Source: Microvirga thermotolerans (GTDB taxonomy: Bacteria; Pseudomonadota; Alphaproteobacteria; Rhizobiales; Beijerinckiaceae). From it: DNA of 64,000 nt. Below are positions 25,964 through 35,323 of the stretch, in pieces. The notes under the pieces were generated by a model that ran no database searches, was not told the DNA's origin, and saw only the letters and a list, made by a program, of their open reading frames with translations. The stretch spans positions 682,001 to 746,000 of the forward strand of contig NZ_CP045423.1 of NCBI RefSeq assembly GCF_009363855.1, written 5' to 3'. Each line of letters begins with the position of its first letter. Within the stretch, counting starts at the first letter, position 1. Position numbers and translations under genes: made by a program.

Positions 25964-26467
25964 CTATGCGCTGCGCATATCAGTACTGAAATTTTTTGCC
26001 TCTAAGACTCTTCGTATCGTTCGAGATGAGGGAAACTTCCCTCTGGCCTCTATAACGCCCGCGAAGGTGGCTCCTAGTTTATCTGTGAAGGGGCCTCCAT
26101 AGCGATATCGCGTTGTTTCAAAGCGGCGGCCGGCGACGGCGATAGCGGTTGCTGCTCCATTGGCAGATAGGTCTGAGAAGTGATTTGTGTGAAGCCACCG
26201 GAGTAGGGCGTCTCGGCGCTCAAGTGCAAAATGGCGTTTCTCTGATCTAGAAGAGCGCTCCGATGCTGCAATTCGCTCCAGAGCTTCAATGAATTCGGGG
26301 AGAAGGAATGAGTATCCGTCAAATATGCCTTTGCGCCCGAGTTCTACGACCGCCGCTAGGTCACTGATTGATGATGCTGAATCCAAGGTGCTAAGGAGCC
26401 GATTTGCCTCAGCAAATTCTTTCCGCTCTTCGTCTGTTTCGCACTCATTAGGGTCGAACCGAAACAT
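25964..26467 (-). CDS. Hypothetical island protein
   Basis: 167 residues, not recognised; mostly helical (EFAEANRLLSTLDSASSISDLAAVVELGRKGIFDGYSFLLPEFIEALERIAAS). The C-terminus is basic. ATG 26467 is preceded by GAGAGGAG at good spacing, which supports real translation. Same operon direction as the neighbouring small genes, 24 bp after the 70-residue gene. Confidence 0.62.
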   Translation of the reverse strand: MFRFDPNECETDEERKEFAEANRLLSTLDSASSISDLAAVVELGRKGIFDGYSFLLPEFIEALERIAASERSSRSEKRHFALERRDALLRWLHTNHFSDLSANGAATAIAVAGRRFETTRYRYGGPFTDKLGATFAGVIEARGKFPSSRTIRRVLEAKNFSTDMRSA

Positions 26468-26491
26468 GCCAAACTCCTCTCATTGCGAGGT

Positions 26492-26701
26492 TTAGCCCAT
26501 GTCTGCAGTGATACGCGCCAGCGCCTGAGCAAGCGGCGTGCAGCGGTCATCCCAGCCATCCATGAGCACTCGTTGAGAGATTGCCGCAACCGTCTTGAGA
26601 TCCATTAAAACCGAGGCGTCATTGAGCGCCTGTAGATCGGCATTGAATTGTGCCAGAGCGGCACGCTCGGCAGATGCCTCGTCGTGGAATTCACGTGTCA
26701 T
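26492..26701 (-). CDS. Small hypothetical island protein
   Basis: 69-70 residues from ATG 26701: acidic, helical, with EFHDEASAERAALAQFNADLQALNDASVL. It begins the minus-strand small-gene run and is divergent from the ribbon-helix-helix gene. The 95-bp gap between them carries operator-like repeats. Confidence 0.55.
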   Translation of the reverse strand: MTREFHDEASAERAALAQFNADLQALNDASVLMDLKTVAAISQRVLMDGWDDRCTPLAQALARITADMG

Positions 26702-26748
26702 GTTGTAAGCCCCCACGGGATGTTTGCTCCCGTTAGGAGTCGATTAAC

Positions 26749-26781
26749 GTATGTACGATAAAGATGTCAATATCGTATGTA
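26749..26781. promoter_or_regulatory. Operator-like repeats between divergent island genes
   Basis: GTATGTA occurs at 26749-26755 and 26775-26781. Overlapping these is the inverted repeat TACGATA (26754-26760) / TATCGTA (26771-26777). Ribbon-helix-helix proteins typically bind such short phased repeats at their own promoters. Confidence 0.5.
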
Positions 26782-26796
26782 TGAAATGATGGCGTC

Positions 26797-27009
26797 ATGA
26801 GTAAAAGACCTTCGACTAGCAAGCCTTCTCGCCGAGGGCGCCCCCTGGAATGGCCGAAAAGAATCACGTTGCCCCTAAAGCAGGAGACGCTAGATCGCAT
26901 CGAGCGTGTCCTAATGGACGATGAAATCAGACTCGACTTCATACGCACTGCTATCGAGAAGGAACTGAAGCGCCGGGAGAAGGGAACCGGGCTAAAGACA
27001 CAAGATTAA
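26797..27009 (+). CDS. Ribbon-helix-helix (CopG/Arc-like) DNA-binding protein
   Basis: 70 residues. A basic arm (residues 1-20, KRPSTSKPSRRGRPLEWPKR) is followed by ITLPLKQETLDRIERVLMDDEIRLDFIRTAIEKELKRRE, a strand plus two helices typical of RHH repressors. Probably an autoregulated island repressor controlling the divergent minus-strand operon. It could also be an orphan antitoxin; no toxin gene follows. Its start lies 15 bp after the operator-like repeats. Confidence 0.7.
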   Translation: MSKRPSTSKPSRRGRPLEWPKRITLPLKQETLDRIERVLMDDEIRLDFIRTAIEKELKRREKGTGLKTQD

Positions 27010-27670
27010 GCCCCTAGCCCCTCGAAGTTGGCTGCCGCCGGTTGGCACAAGCCACAGCGTTCTAGACATACAGGCTGCAAGGGCAGGGCAGGGAACGTGC
27101 CTCGAAAAGCGTTACGCACCTCCCAAGATGCAGGTTCAATGAGGCTCCGATGGTGTAGAAAGCGTTTTTTTTGCAAGCGCCTTCCACTTAAGTCATTGAT
27201 GCTGTTGAAGTGACGCATAATAGGGGCACTCGGCTTTCCTTATAGAGCCTTTCTATGAGCTATCTTTTTGATTCTTATATTTTTGAAGAAGACTGAAACA
27301 CTTCAACACTGCCAAAGGTTTACGCCTAAAATCCCTACATAGTAGGTAGTCTGACACCGCCGCCTCCGTCACTAAAAGGGTGGAGCCCATCGGCCCACTC
27401 GGCAGGTGTTATCCCGTTCATCTGAAGAGCCAGATGGTAAATGTCGAATCTTCCTCCAATGGAGGATAGGAGAACATCTGCGGCCTCTTACTGACTGCCG
27501 CCGCGGCAATCATAGAGGTTTGAAGTTTTTTGCCTACGACCCCTCATAGTGGAATCAGGCCGCTCGGTCGGAATCGTTTGATGCTAAGCCAACTTGTTGA
27601 TTAATTTCATGAAACTACAAATTATCTAGAAGTGCCTAATGATAATCCCACTCAGCAACGGAGTGGGTGA
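27010..27670. other. Gene-poor AT-rich region
   Basis: About 660 bp without a confident gene. It contains an eight-T run near 27167, several AT-rich stretches that could be promoters or a replication/regulatory locus for the downstream AlpA-primase unit, and a possible frameshifted small reading frame on the minus strand (27335-27513, listed separately). No integrase remnant was recognised on either strand. Confidence 0.4.
27335..27513 (-). pseudogene. Possible frameshifted small protein gene
   Basis: From ATG 27513 the minus strand reads MIAAAAVSKRPQ and then leaves protein-like sequence. One base away, the other frame reads EAADVLLSSIGGRFDIYHLALQMNGITPAEWADGLHPF to a TAG at 27335-27337. 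A single lost G near 27487 would join the two into a ~59-residue protein. No similarity known to me; the start has no clear ribosome site. Confidence 0.3.
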
Positions 27671-27877
27671 ATGACATCTTCAAATTTGATTCCTCGATCC
27701 CAAGTCATCAGGATGTTCGGCGTAAGTGCGGTAACGTTCTGGCGTTGGGAAAATGACCCGGCTGTAGGACTGCCTCAACGTTTAAAGTTCGGCAGGCTCT
27801 TTTTCTATCGAGCTGCGGATATCAGCGCTTTTCAAGCACGGCGCCTCTCAAAGGCTCAAAATACTGAAGCAGCTTGA
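27671..27877 (+). CDS. AlpA/MerR-like DNA-binding protein (excisionase-type)
   Basis: 68 residues. LIPRSQVIRMFGVSAVTFWRWENDPAVGLPQRLKFGRLFFYRAADISAFQARR is a winged helix-turn-helix of the AlpA/excisionase kind, which recruits integrase for excision or activates satellite genes (as AlpA does in P4-like elements). It lies upstream of the primase-helicase unit in the same direction. ATG 27671 has a GAGTGGGTGA site. In an element without a visible integrase it may act as a transcriptional regulator. Confidence 0.75.
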   Translation: MTSSNLIPRSQVIRMFGVSAVTFWRWENDPAVGLPQRLKFGRLFFYRAADISAFQARRLSKAQNTEAA

Positions 27878-27900
27878 GAGCCACGAAACTCACAAAGCAA

Positions 27901-27931
27901 AAGCCCCGCCAGCGCGACACTGACGAGGCTT
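27901..27931 (+). terminator. Imperfect hairpin after the AlpA-like gene
   Basis: AAGCC ... CAG ... CTG ... GGCTT, an interrupted stem 24 bp after the stop of the AlpA-like gene and 42 bp before the next gene. Weak attenuator or terminator. Confidence 0.3.
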
Positions 27932-27972
27932 CAAAAATCGGCGCCTAGCAGCAACCGGATCGTTCATTCGAT

Positions 27973-28587
27973 ATGGGTATTAATACTACACAAGGTTTGC
28001 ACTCTGCAAGCCGCAAGACGCTCAAAAATCTGTCCAAGTTCAAGGCTTGGGCAGTCGAGTGCCGATATGGGCCTCAACTCGTCGCAGGTGAATGTCCGCA
28101 CTGCGGCGGCATCCATCGTCATGGCATGCTGACTGATGATGAAGAAATCCGCATCAGTCATTGCAATGAAGTGTTTATCGAAAGCGAAGGGTCGCATGAG
28201 TATGAGATCATAGTTCAGGATGGCCCGCCGCCTGACTGGCTTGTTGCTGCTCTTGATTGGCCGCTGGAGGAGCTGGCGACTGCGTATCGGTACGTTTTGC
28301 ACCCGCGAAAAGCAGTCTTCGTGCGGCCTACCAAGGAGCAGAAGGACGAGCGCATGGTATGGGTGCCAGATCCATCTGATATAAAGTTTGCGCTAAGGGC
28401 ACTTCGTAGATGCGGGGCACTCGATGAAGTCGCCGCCTTCCGCGAAGAACGCGGTAACATCCCAAGAGGGAAAGCAGTTCGAGGAGCTGTGGCCGAGGTC
28501 TGGCTCAAGGGTAAAGGCCCGACCATGCGCCAACGCCTGCTCTATGCGCTGCGTGCTTGCTGGCTGCGTCATGGAGGGCCCGCGTGA
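27973..28587 (+). CDS. Hypothetical protein coupled to primase-helicase
   Basis: 204 residues, not recognised. An early metal-binding-like patch CPHCGGIHRHG (about 42-52) could be a zinc knuckle with help from downstream His/Cys. The C-terminal part is helical and basic. Its TGA shares a base with the ATG of the primase-helicase gene (TGATG, 28585-28589), so the two are made together. A role as accessory zinc-binding part of the replication module is plausible but unproven. Confidence 0.6.
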   Translation: MGINTTQGLHSASRKTLKNLSKFKAWAVECRYGPQLVAGECPHCGGIHRHGMLTDDEEIRISHCNEVFIESEGSHEYEIIVQDGPPPDWLVAALDWPLEELATAYRYVLHPRKAVFVRPTKEQKDERMVWVPDPSDIKFALRALRRCGALDEVAAFREERGNIPRGKAVRGAVAEVWLKGKGPTMRQRLLYALRACWLRHGGPA

Positions 28588-30155
28588 TGTCCGACCGCAG
28601 TGACACTTTATCATGGCACGATGATGCCCTTGCGGTGACAGGCACCAATAGTGACAGGGCCGGTTCCTCTCAACAACCGGCCGGCGTGGATAATGCTATT
28701 CCATCGGCTTCAAGCCGGGCAGTTCGTGCTTCTCATAGAATGAATCCTGGCGATGTTCTGAGTGTGGCTGTTCACAAGCTGCGCACGACTGGATTCGACA
28801 GAGGCAGTGAAATCGAGATTGCAACGGGCCTATGCGACTGCATTAAGCGTGCGCTTGGAACATTCATCTACTCGGATGGATCTTTCTGGTCGTTTTTTGA
28901 AACGCACTGGCACCCTGTTGAACCGGAGCGGCTGCGGCTTCTGATCCATGTTCTTGATGGCGCTACGATTGGTGATGGCGGTCGACGAGCTAAGCAAGTT
29001 AATCTCAGCTCGCGCACGATTGACGGCATCTTGCGGGAAATGCGCGTTTCGGTATCGGCGCCGGGATTCTTTGATGCCGCAGCCGAAGGAATCCCCGCGC
29101 GAAATGGATTGATTACCTTCTCCCGCGATGGCGTTGTTCAAATGACATCGCATGCGCCGGAACATCGTTGCCGCTTCATCATTGAAGCTGACTTCAATTT
29201 AGATACTCCAATGGAGCCGCCTGCCGACTCGTTGCTGTATCGATTGTTGCAAGGCGCCTTCCAGGGTGATGATGATGCCGCTGCCAAGACAAAGCTCGTC
29301 GCCGAGATTCTTGGAGCGGCGGCGGCGGGTGTGGCTACCTCGCTTCCGCAGCCGAAAGGGTTTGTGCTTTTCGGTCCTACCGCCCGCAACGGCAAATCGA
29401 GCATTGCAAGCTTGATCCCGGCAATGCTGCCCCCTGGCGCAACAGCAACGATCTCACCCGCTGCTATGTCAGATGAGAGAAGGCTTATCCATCTGGCCGG
29501 CAAGGCCGCGAACATTGCCGACGAGCTTGGCGGGGCTGCCGTTGCTGGCGAGAACCTGAAGGCTTGTATTACCGGCGAACCCGTCACCGGGCGCGAACTT
29601 CACCGCAGCGCCTCGACCTTCCGGCCGCGTGCGCTCCATGTCTTCACGACGAATGCACTGCCGCATTTCGCAGGCGGCCTTGACCGTGGATTGCAACGAC
29701 GACTTATAGTACTTCCCTTCAGGCGCTCCGTTCCGGAGTCGGAAATTATTCCGAATATCGCTGCCCGCATCGCTCGCGACGAACTGGATCTGCTTTTGGG
29801 CTTTGCGGTATCCGGTGCGCAACGTCTTGCGCGCCAGCGTCGTTACACAGTGCCCCCGTCATCGCGTGAAGCCATGATTGAATGGCTCAACATCGAGCCG
29901 GTTCAAGAATGGGCCTCTGCTCACCTTGAGACAGGATTGACGGAAAAGGATCGGGAAAGATGGCCTCTGACGAGAGAGCTTTATCAGGATTTTGCCGCAT
30001 GGGCTCTGAAGGAAGGTTATAAAGAGGGCCGCATCCCACCCGTCAACACCTTCAGCCAAAGACTGAGCGCCATCGAAGGCATCGAGTTGCGACGCCAATC
30101 CTATGGCAGAGAAGCTATCGGCGCGCGCCTGAAAGCACCCTCGGTTTTGTATTAG
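28587..30155 (+). CDS. Phage/plasmid primase-helicase, P4/D5 family (SF3 helicase)
   Basis: A 522-residue protein. The N-terminal ~220 residues include the D5N-like region (YSDGSFWSFFETHWHPV ... ERLRLLIHVLDGA ... ARNGLITFSRDG). An SF3 helicase domain follows with Walker A FGPTARNGKSSIASL, a B-motif region (KAANIADELGG), and the sensor stretch HVFTTNALPHFAGGLDRGLQRRLIVLPF. A C-terminal winged-helix-like segment completes it. It would initiate replication of the excised element. No separate primase catalytic (AEP/Toprim) domain is evident. It ends about 150 bp before the right arm-type repeats. Confidence 0.85.
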   Translation: MSDRSDTLSWHDDALAVTGTNSDRAGSSQQPAGVDNAIPSASSRAVRASHRMNPGDVLSVAVHKLRTTGFDRGSEIEIATGLCDCIKRALGTFIYSDGSFWSFFETHWHPVEPERLRLLIHVLDGATIGDGGRRAKQVNLSSRTIDGILREMRVSVSAPGFFDAAAEGIPARNGLITFSRDGVVQMTSHAPEHRCRFIIEADFNLDTPMEPPADSLLYRLLQGAFQGDDDAAAKTKLVAEILGAAAAGVATSLPQPKGFVLFGPTARNGKSSIASLIPAMLPPGATATISPAAMSDERRLIHLAGKAANIADELGGAAVAGENLKACITGEPVTGRELHRSASTFRPRALHVFTTNALPHFAGGLDRGLQRRLIVLPFRRSVPESEIIPNIAARIARDELDLLLGFAVSGAQRLARQRRYTVPPSSREAMIEWLNIEPVQEWASAHLETGLTEKDRERWPLTRELYQDFAAWALKEGYKEGRIPPVNTFSQRLSAIEGIELRRQSYGREAIGARLKAPSVLY

Positions 30156-30302
30156 GACCGAGGCGTTCCCAAGCCATCAGAACAGCGTCCTGCAGGATTG
30201 TGCCAGCACAGGCGCCAGGCAGGAATAGGGTTAGAGCGACCATCGTAGTACCGGGTTTTTTAACGTACAGCCCTGCTTTCCGCGCATCGAGGCGATCCGC
30301 GT

Positions 30303-30326
30303 GTTACCCAAAACGTTATCCAGAAT
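30303..30326 (+). repeat. Right tandem 12-bp repeats, putative integrase arm sites
   Basis: GTTACCCAAAAC (30303-30314) directly followed by GTTATCCAGAAT (30315-30326), with a partial third copy beginning GTTAGC at 30327. Same consensus and same 75-nt distance to the attachment repeat as on the left. Confidence 0.6.
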
Positions 30327-30401
30327 GTTAGCAAGCACCCGCAATGGCCCGCAAAATCGAGCCCCAAACCCTTGCATTATAAGGAAAACGTCTGCGGACA
30401 A

Positions 30402-30416
30402 ATGGCGGAGAGGGGG
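30402..30416. repeat. Right attachment repeat within tRNA-Ser
   Basis: ATGGCGGAGAGGGGG, identical to 16616-16630; bases 30403-30416 are the 3' terminus of tRNA-Ser on the minus strand. The tRNA is complete on this side, as expected after integration into a tRNA 3' end. Confidence 0.85.
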
Positions 30417-30492
30417 AGATTCGAACTCCCGATACGGTTGCCCGTATGCCGCATTTCGAGTGCGGTGCATTCAACCACTCTGCCACCTCTCC
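30403..30492 (-). tRNA. tRNA-Ser (anticodon CGA)
   Basis: 90 nt including encoded CCA. The acceptor stem GGAGAGG pairs with CCTCTCC, followed by discriminator G. The anticodon stem CCGCA/TGCGG encloses loop CTCGAAA, giving anticodon CGA (UCG codons). A long variable arm (TACGG/CCGTA) marks a class II tRNA. The T-arm contains GTTCGAATC. It served as integration site for the island. Confidence 0.95.
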
Positions 30493-30583
30493 GGAGGGCG
30501 GAGGCGTCCAAGCCCCGCTGGTTGAGGCCGGGTGGATATCATGCGTTTTTTCTCTTCACAAGCGTCAAAATCGAGAGAATTGA

Positions 30584-30651
30584 TTGACAAGGGAACGATC
30601 CTCCCTTAGGAGAGAGGCGCTTAAGCGTGGGAACGTCTGCCCGCGCTTTTT
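30584..30651 (+). promoter_or_regulatory. rplU promoter and leader hairpin
   Basis: TTGACA (30584-30589), 16 bp, then TTAGGA (30606-30611) resembles a sigma-70 promoter. Immediately after it, AAGCGTGGG (30623-30631) pairs with CCCGCGCTT (30640-30648) and is followed by T residues to 30651, a terminator-like stem at the 5' end of the leader. The leader runs another 100 nt to rplU, so attenuation or autoregulation by a ribosomal protein is possible. Confidence 0.45.
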
Positions 30652-30754
30652 CATTGTGGCGGGGATCCCCGCCACTGTCCGAAGCCGGAACTGCCAAGAA
30701 GCCGGCCCTGCGGGTTCTCCGCGGAGAGCCGGGTTTGAACACGAGGATCGAAAG

Positions 30755-31150
30755 ATGTTCGCAGTGATCAAGACCGGCGGCAAGCAGTATCGCGTTGCCG
30801 CCAATGACGTCATCACCGTCGCCAAGCTCGCCGGCGAGCCGGGGAGCACCGTCACGTTCGACCAGGTTCTGATGGTCACGAACGACAACGGCACCCAGGT
30901 CGGCGCGCCCCTGATCGAGGGCGCCACCGTGGCGGGAGAGGTCGTCGAGCACATCCGCGGCGAGAAGGTCATCGCCTTCAAGAAGCGCCGCCGCCAGAAT
31001 TCGCGCCGCAAGCGCGGGCATCGCCAGGACTACACCGTGGTTCGGATCACCGAGCTCCTCGGCCAGGGCGAGAAGCCCAAGAAGGCTGCGGCGAAGAAGA
31101 AGACCACCAAGGCTGCCGCCGACGAGGCTGCGCCGGCCGTCGCTGAATAA
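30755..31150 (+). CDS. rplU: 50S ribosomal protein L21
   Basis: 131 residues: [14 protein letters not shown] opening, conserved [17 protein letters not shown] rRNA-binding stretch, and an Ala/Lys-rich C-terminal extension (about 105-131, [18 protein letters not shown]) typical of alphaproteobacterial L21. It binds 23S rRNA in the large subunit. Start ATG 30755 follows GAGGAT; the frame upstream is leader. It is 38 bp from rpmA, in one operon that ends at the hairpin 31564-31590. Confidence 0.97.
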   Translation: MFAVIKTGGKQYRVAANDVITVAKLAGEPGSTVTFDQVLMVTNDNGTQVGAPLIEGATVAGEVVEHIRGEKVIAFKKRRRQNSRRKRGHRQDYTVVRITELLGQGEKPKKAAAKKKTTKAAADEAAPAVAE

Positions 31151-31188
31151 GCGCTCGGGCCAATCGACAGGAAATACGGGAGTAACCC

Positions 31189-31455
31189 ATGGCTCACAAA
31201 AAAGCAGGCGGCTCGTCTCGTAACGGTCGCGACTCCGAAGGCCGTCGTCTGGGCGTCAAGAAGTTCGGCGATCAGCAGGTCGTTGCGGGCAACATCATCG
31301 TGCGTCAGCGCGGCACCAAGTGGCATGCGGGCGTCAATGTCGGCATGGGCAAGGATCACACGCTCTTTGCCACGGCCGACGGCCGCGTCCGATTCCTTAC
31401 GAAACAGGGCCGAGCTTTCGTATCGGTCATTCCGGCCCAAGAGGCCGCAGAGTAA
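31189..31455 (+). CDS. rpmA: 50S ribosomal protein L27
   Basis: 88 residues, [27 protein letters not shown], the flexible N-terminal arm that reaches the peptidyl-transferase centre, then the compact barrel ([28 protein letters not shown]). Normal length, with no N-terminal cleavage extension of the Firmicutes kind. A GGGAGT ribosome site precedes ATG 31189. Confidence 0.97.
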   Translation: MAHKKAGGSSRNGRDSEGRRLGVKKFGDQQVVAGNIIVRQRGTKWHAGVNVGMGKDHTLFATADGRVRFLTKQGRAFVSVIPAQEAAE

Positions 31456-31563
31456 ACGGCGAGAGCGAAACGAAGGAGCTCCCGCCGGCATCGCACCGAC
31501 CCGGCGGATCCAGGCAGCTCCTGAAAGGCCCTCGAAAGGCCAAGCTCCAGATCCGAGATCGAC

Positions 31564-31590
31564 AGGGGAGGTGGGATGTCCGCCTCCCCT
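31564..31590 (+). terminator. Terminator of rplU-rpmA
   Basis: AGGGGAGG ... CCTCCCCT, an 8-bp stem with 11-nt loop followed by TCGTC. It lies between rpmA and the GNAT gene. Confidence 0.6.
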
Positions 31591-31637
31591 TCGTCATTCA
31601 GGGCCTAGAAGGGGCCCGACCGGATCGGAGCAGAACC

Positions 31638-32282
31638 ATGTTTCCCGACCTCACCCGTGACGATGTTTTCCGCCTGGAAACCCGGCGCCTCTGGCTGCGC
31701 TGGCCCCGTCTTGCGGATGCCCAAGCCATCGTACGCCTCGCCGGTGAGAAAGCGGTCGCGGAAATGACGGCTCTCATTCCGCATCCGTATCCACCGGAAG
31801 CGGCGGAGAAGTTCATTTTCCATGCCCGGCAAGCCAATGCGGACGGTCGCGGCCTGCAGCTCGCCATCACCCCGAAAGGGAGGCCCAACAGCCTGATCGG
31901 CCTCGTCGGCATCGGCCCGAGTCCGGAGGACGGACGCCCGCATCTCGGCTACTGGCTCGGCATTCCCTATTGGGGGCAGGGCTTCGCCACGGAAGCGGCC
32001 CGCGCGCTGATCGATGCCTTCTTCGCCTATGGCAGCGAGGACGAACTGACCTCCTCGGCCCGGGTGATCAATCCCGCGTCCCGGCGCGTGCTGGAGAAGT
32101 GCGGCTTTGCCTACCAGGGATCCGGCCTGGCGGAACTGCCGGCCCGGGGCGGGTTCTATCCGGCCGACCGTTTCCGCCTCGACCGGCGGGCCTGGGAGAG
32201 CCTGAAGACCTGGGGGCAGACGGGGTTCGTCCGGGAGCCTGCCGGAGGCGAGGCGGGACCCGAACTCTCCCTGGCCAGCTGA
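31638..32282 (+). CDS. GNAT family N-acetyltransferase (RimJ/RimL-like)
   Basis: A 214-residue acetyl-CoA-dependent N-acetyltransferase. The beta1 segment LETRRLWLRWPRLADAQAIVRL, the central GYWLGIPYWGQGFATEAARAL (motif A, acetyl-CoA pyrophosphate loop) and the NPASRRVLEKCGFAYQG motif B are typical of the RimJ/RimL group that acetylates protein N-termini or small amines. Position between rpmA and obgE is conserved in Rhizobiales. Start ATG 31638 follows GGAG. The true substrate is not predictable. Confidence 0.85.
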   Translation: MFPDLTRDDVFRLETRRLWLRWPRLADAQAIVRLAGEKAVAEMTALIPHPYPPEAAEKFIFHARQANADGRGLQLAITPKGRPNSLIGLVGIGPSPEDGRPHLGYWLGIPYWGQGFATEAARALIDAFFAYGSEDELTSSARVINPASRRVLEKCGFAYQGSGLAELPARGGFYPADRFRLDRRAWESLKTWGQTGFVREPAGGEAGPELSLAS

Positions 32283-32287
32283 TGTCG

Positions 32288-32319
32288 CCGAACGCTCCCG
32301 GGATCCCGGGAGCGTTCGG
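32288..32319. terminator. Perfect 32-nt palindromic hairpin
   Basis: A fully self-complementary 32-nt stretch (CCGAACGCTCCC ... mirrored) five bases after the GNAT stop, before obgE. No T-run, but the stem is very stable. Confidence 0.6.
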
Positions 32320-32358
32320 TCCATCCTTCGCGTTGCTCCCGCGCCCCTTGTCCCGTAA

Positions 32359-34520
<2,162 letters not shown>

Positions 34521-35323
34521 CGCCCTCCGTCAGCGCCAGCAGGAGCTTCGCGTCCTCCGGCGCGGCGCCTTTCACGTCGTTGTCGAAATAGACGAAGACG
34601 TCGCGGCCCTCCGCATGCCAGAGGCGGAGCCTTGCCGACCAGTCCTGCAGGGTCGGGCGCTCATAGTGTCCTGCGTAGAATCCGGTCGGCCCATGACCTC
34701 GCACATAGACGAAGTCGGCGGTGGCGATCCATGGGGACGGCGCAGCCCTGTGGTCGGTGATGCAGAGGGCCGCGTTGCGGTTCCGCAGGAGGCGGAGCGG
34801 CCGTTCCTCGTACCAGCTCGGGTGCCGGAACTCGAAGGCGCAGCGCTGACCCTGCGGGAGATGCCCGAGGCAGCGGGCGAGACGCTCCAGATTCTCCGGA
34901 TCGGCCTCGAAGGTCGGCGGCAGCTGGAAGAGCGCAGGTCCGAAGGCCGGGCCGAGACCGCTCATCCGGCCGAAGACGAGGCCGACGCTGTCCTCCACGT
35001 CCTTGAGGCGCTTGAGGTGGGTGATGAAGCGCGATGCCTTCCAGGCGAAGAGAAAACCGTCCGGGACTCCCTCCCGCCACGCCCTCACGGCCTGTTCCGA
35101 CGGCAGCCTGTAAAAGGAGTTGTTGATTTCCGCCGTGTTGAAATGTTCAACGTAGAAGGACAGAAACGCCCTCGGCTTCATGTCGCGCGGGTAGAACGGG
35201 CCGTTCCAGGCCCTGTAGTGCCAGCCCGACGTGCCGATGCGCAGATCGGCTGCGCCGGGGCGACGGATCGTTGAAGGCGCGATGGAGCCGGTTTGCGAAG
35301 CGGTTCGTCCGCGAGGCTTGGAC

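Larger units (their letters stand above)
16616..30416. mobile_element. tRNA-Ser-integrated phage-derived island (prophage remnant or satellite)
   Basis: A 13.8-kb element bounded by 15-bp direct repeats, one of them inside the 3' end of tRNA-Ser(CGA). It is visibly AT-richer than its flanks and carries phage portal, tape-measure, AlpA-like, ribbon-helix-helix and P4/D5-type primase-helicase genes. Near the left end are a Beta-like/sce7726-like cargo pair and a membrane protein. No tyrosine or serine integrase, terminase, major capsid, baseplate or lysis gene was found. It is therefore either a decayed prophage or a satellite that depends on a helper phage. Tandem 12-bp repeats at equal distance inside each boundary look like integrase arm sites, so the element was once mobilised by a tyrosine recombinase. 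Confidence 0.85.

Noticed and set aside
25896-26102. Short + strand frame between minus-strand island genes
   Set aside because: Overlaps the 3' end of the 167-residue gene in antisense and has no ribosome site.
27028-27213. Short + strand frame after the ribbon-helix-helix gene
   Set aside because: Arg/Cys-rich 61-residue translation with no ribosome site; probably chance.
17618-30000. CRISPR array or further insertion sequences inside the island
   Set aside because: No regularly spaced repeats, transposase motifs or terminal inverted repeats were seen.
30231-30525. Short open frames across the tRNA-Ser
   Set aside because: These are the frames that tRNA-Ser sequences commonly produce; the tRNA explains the sequence.
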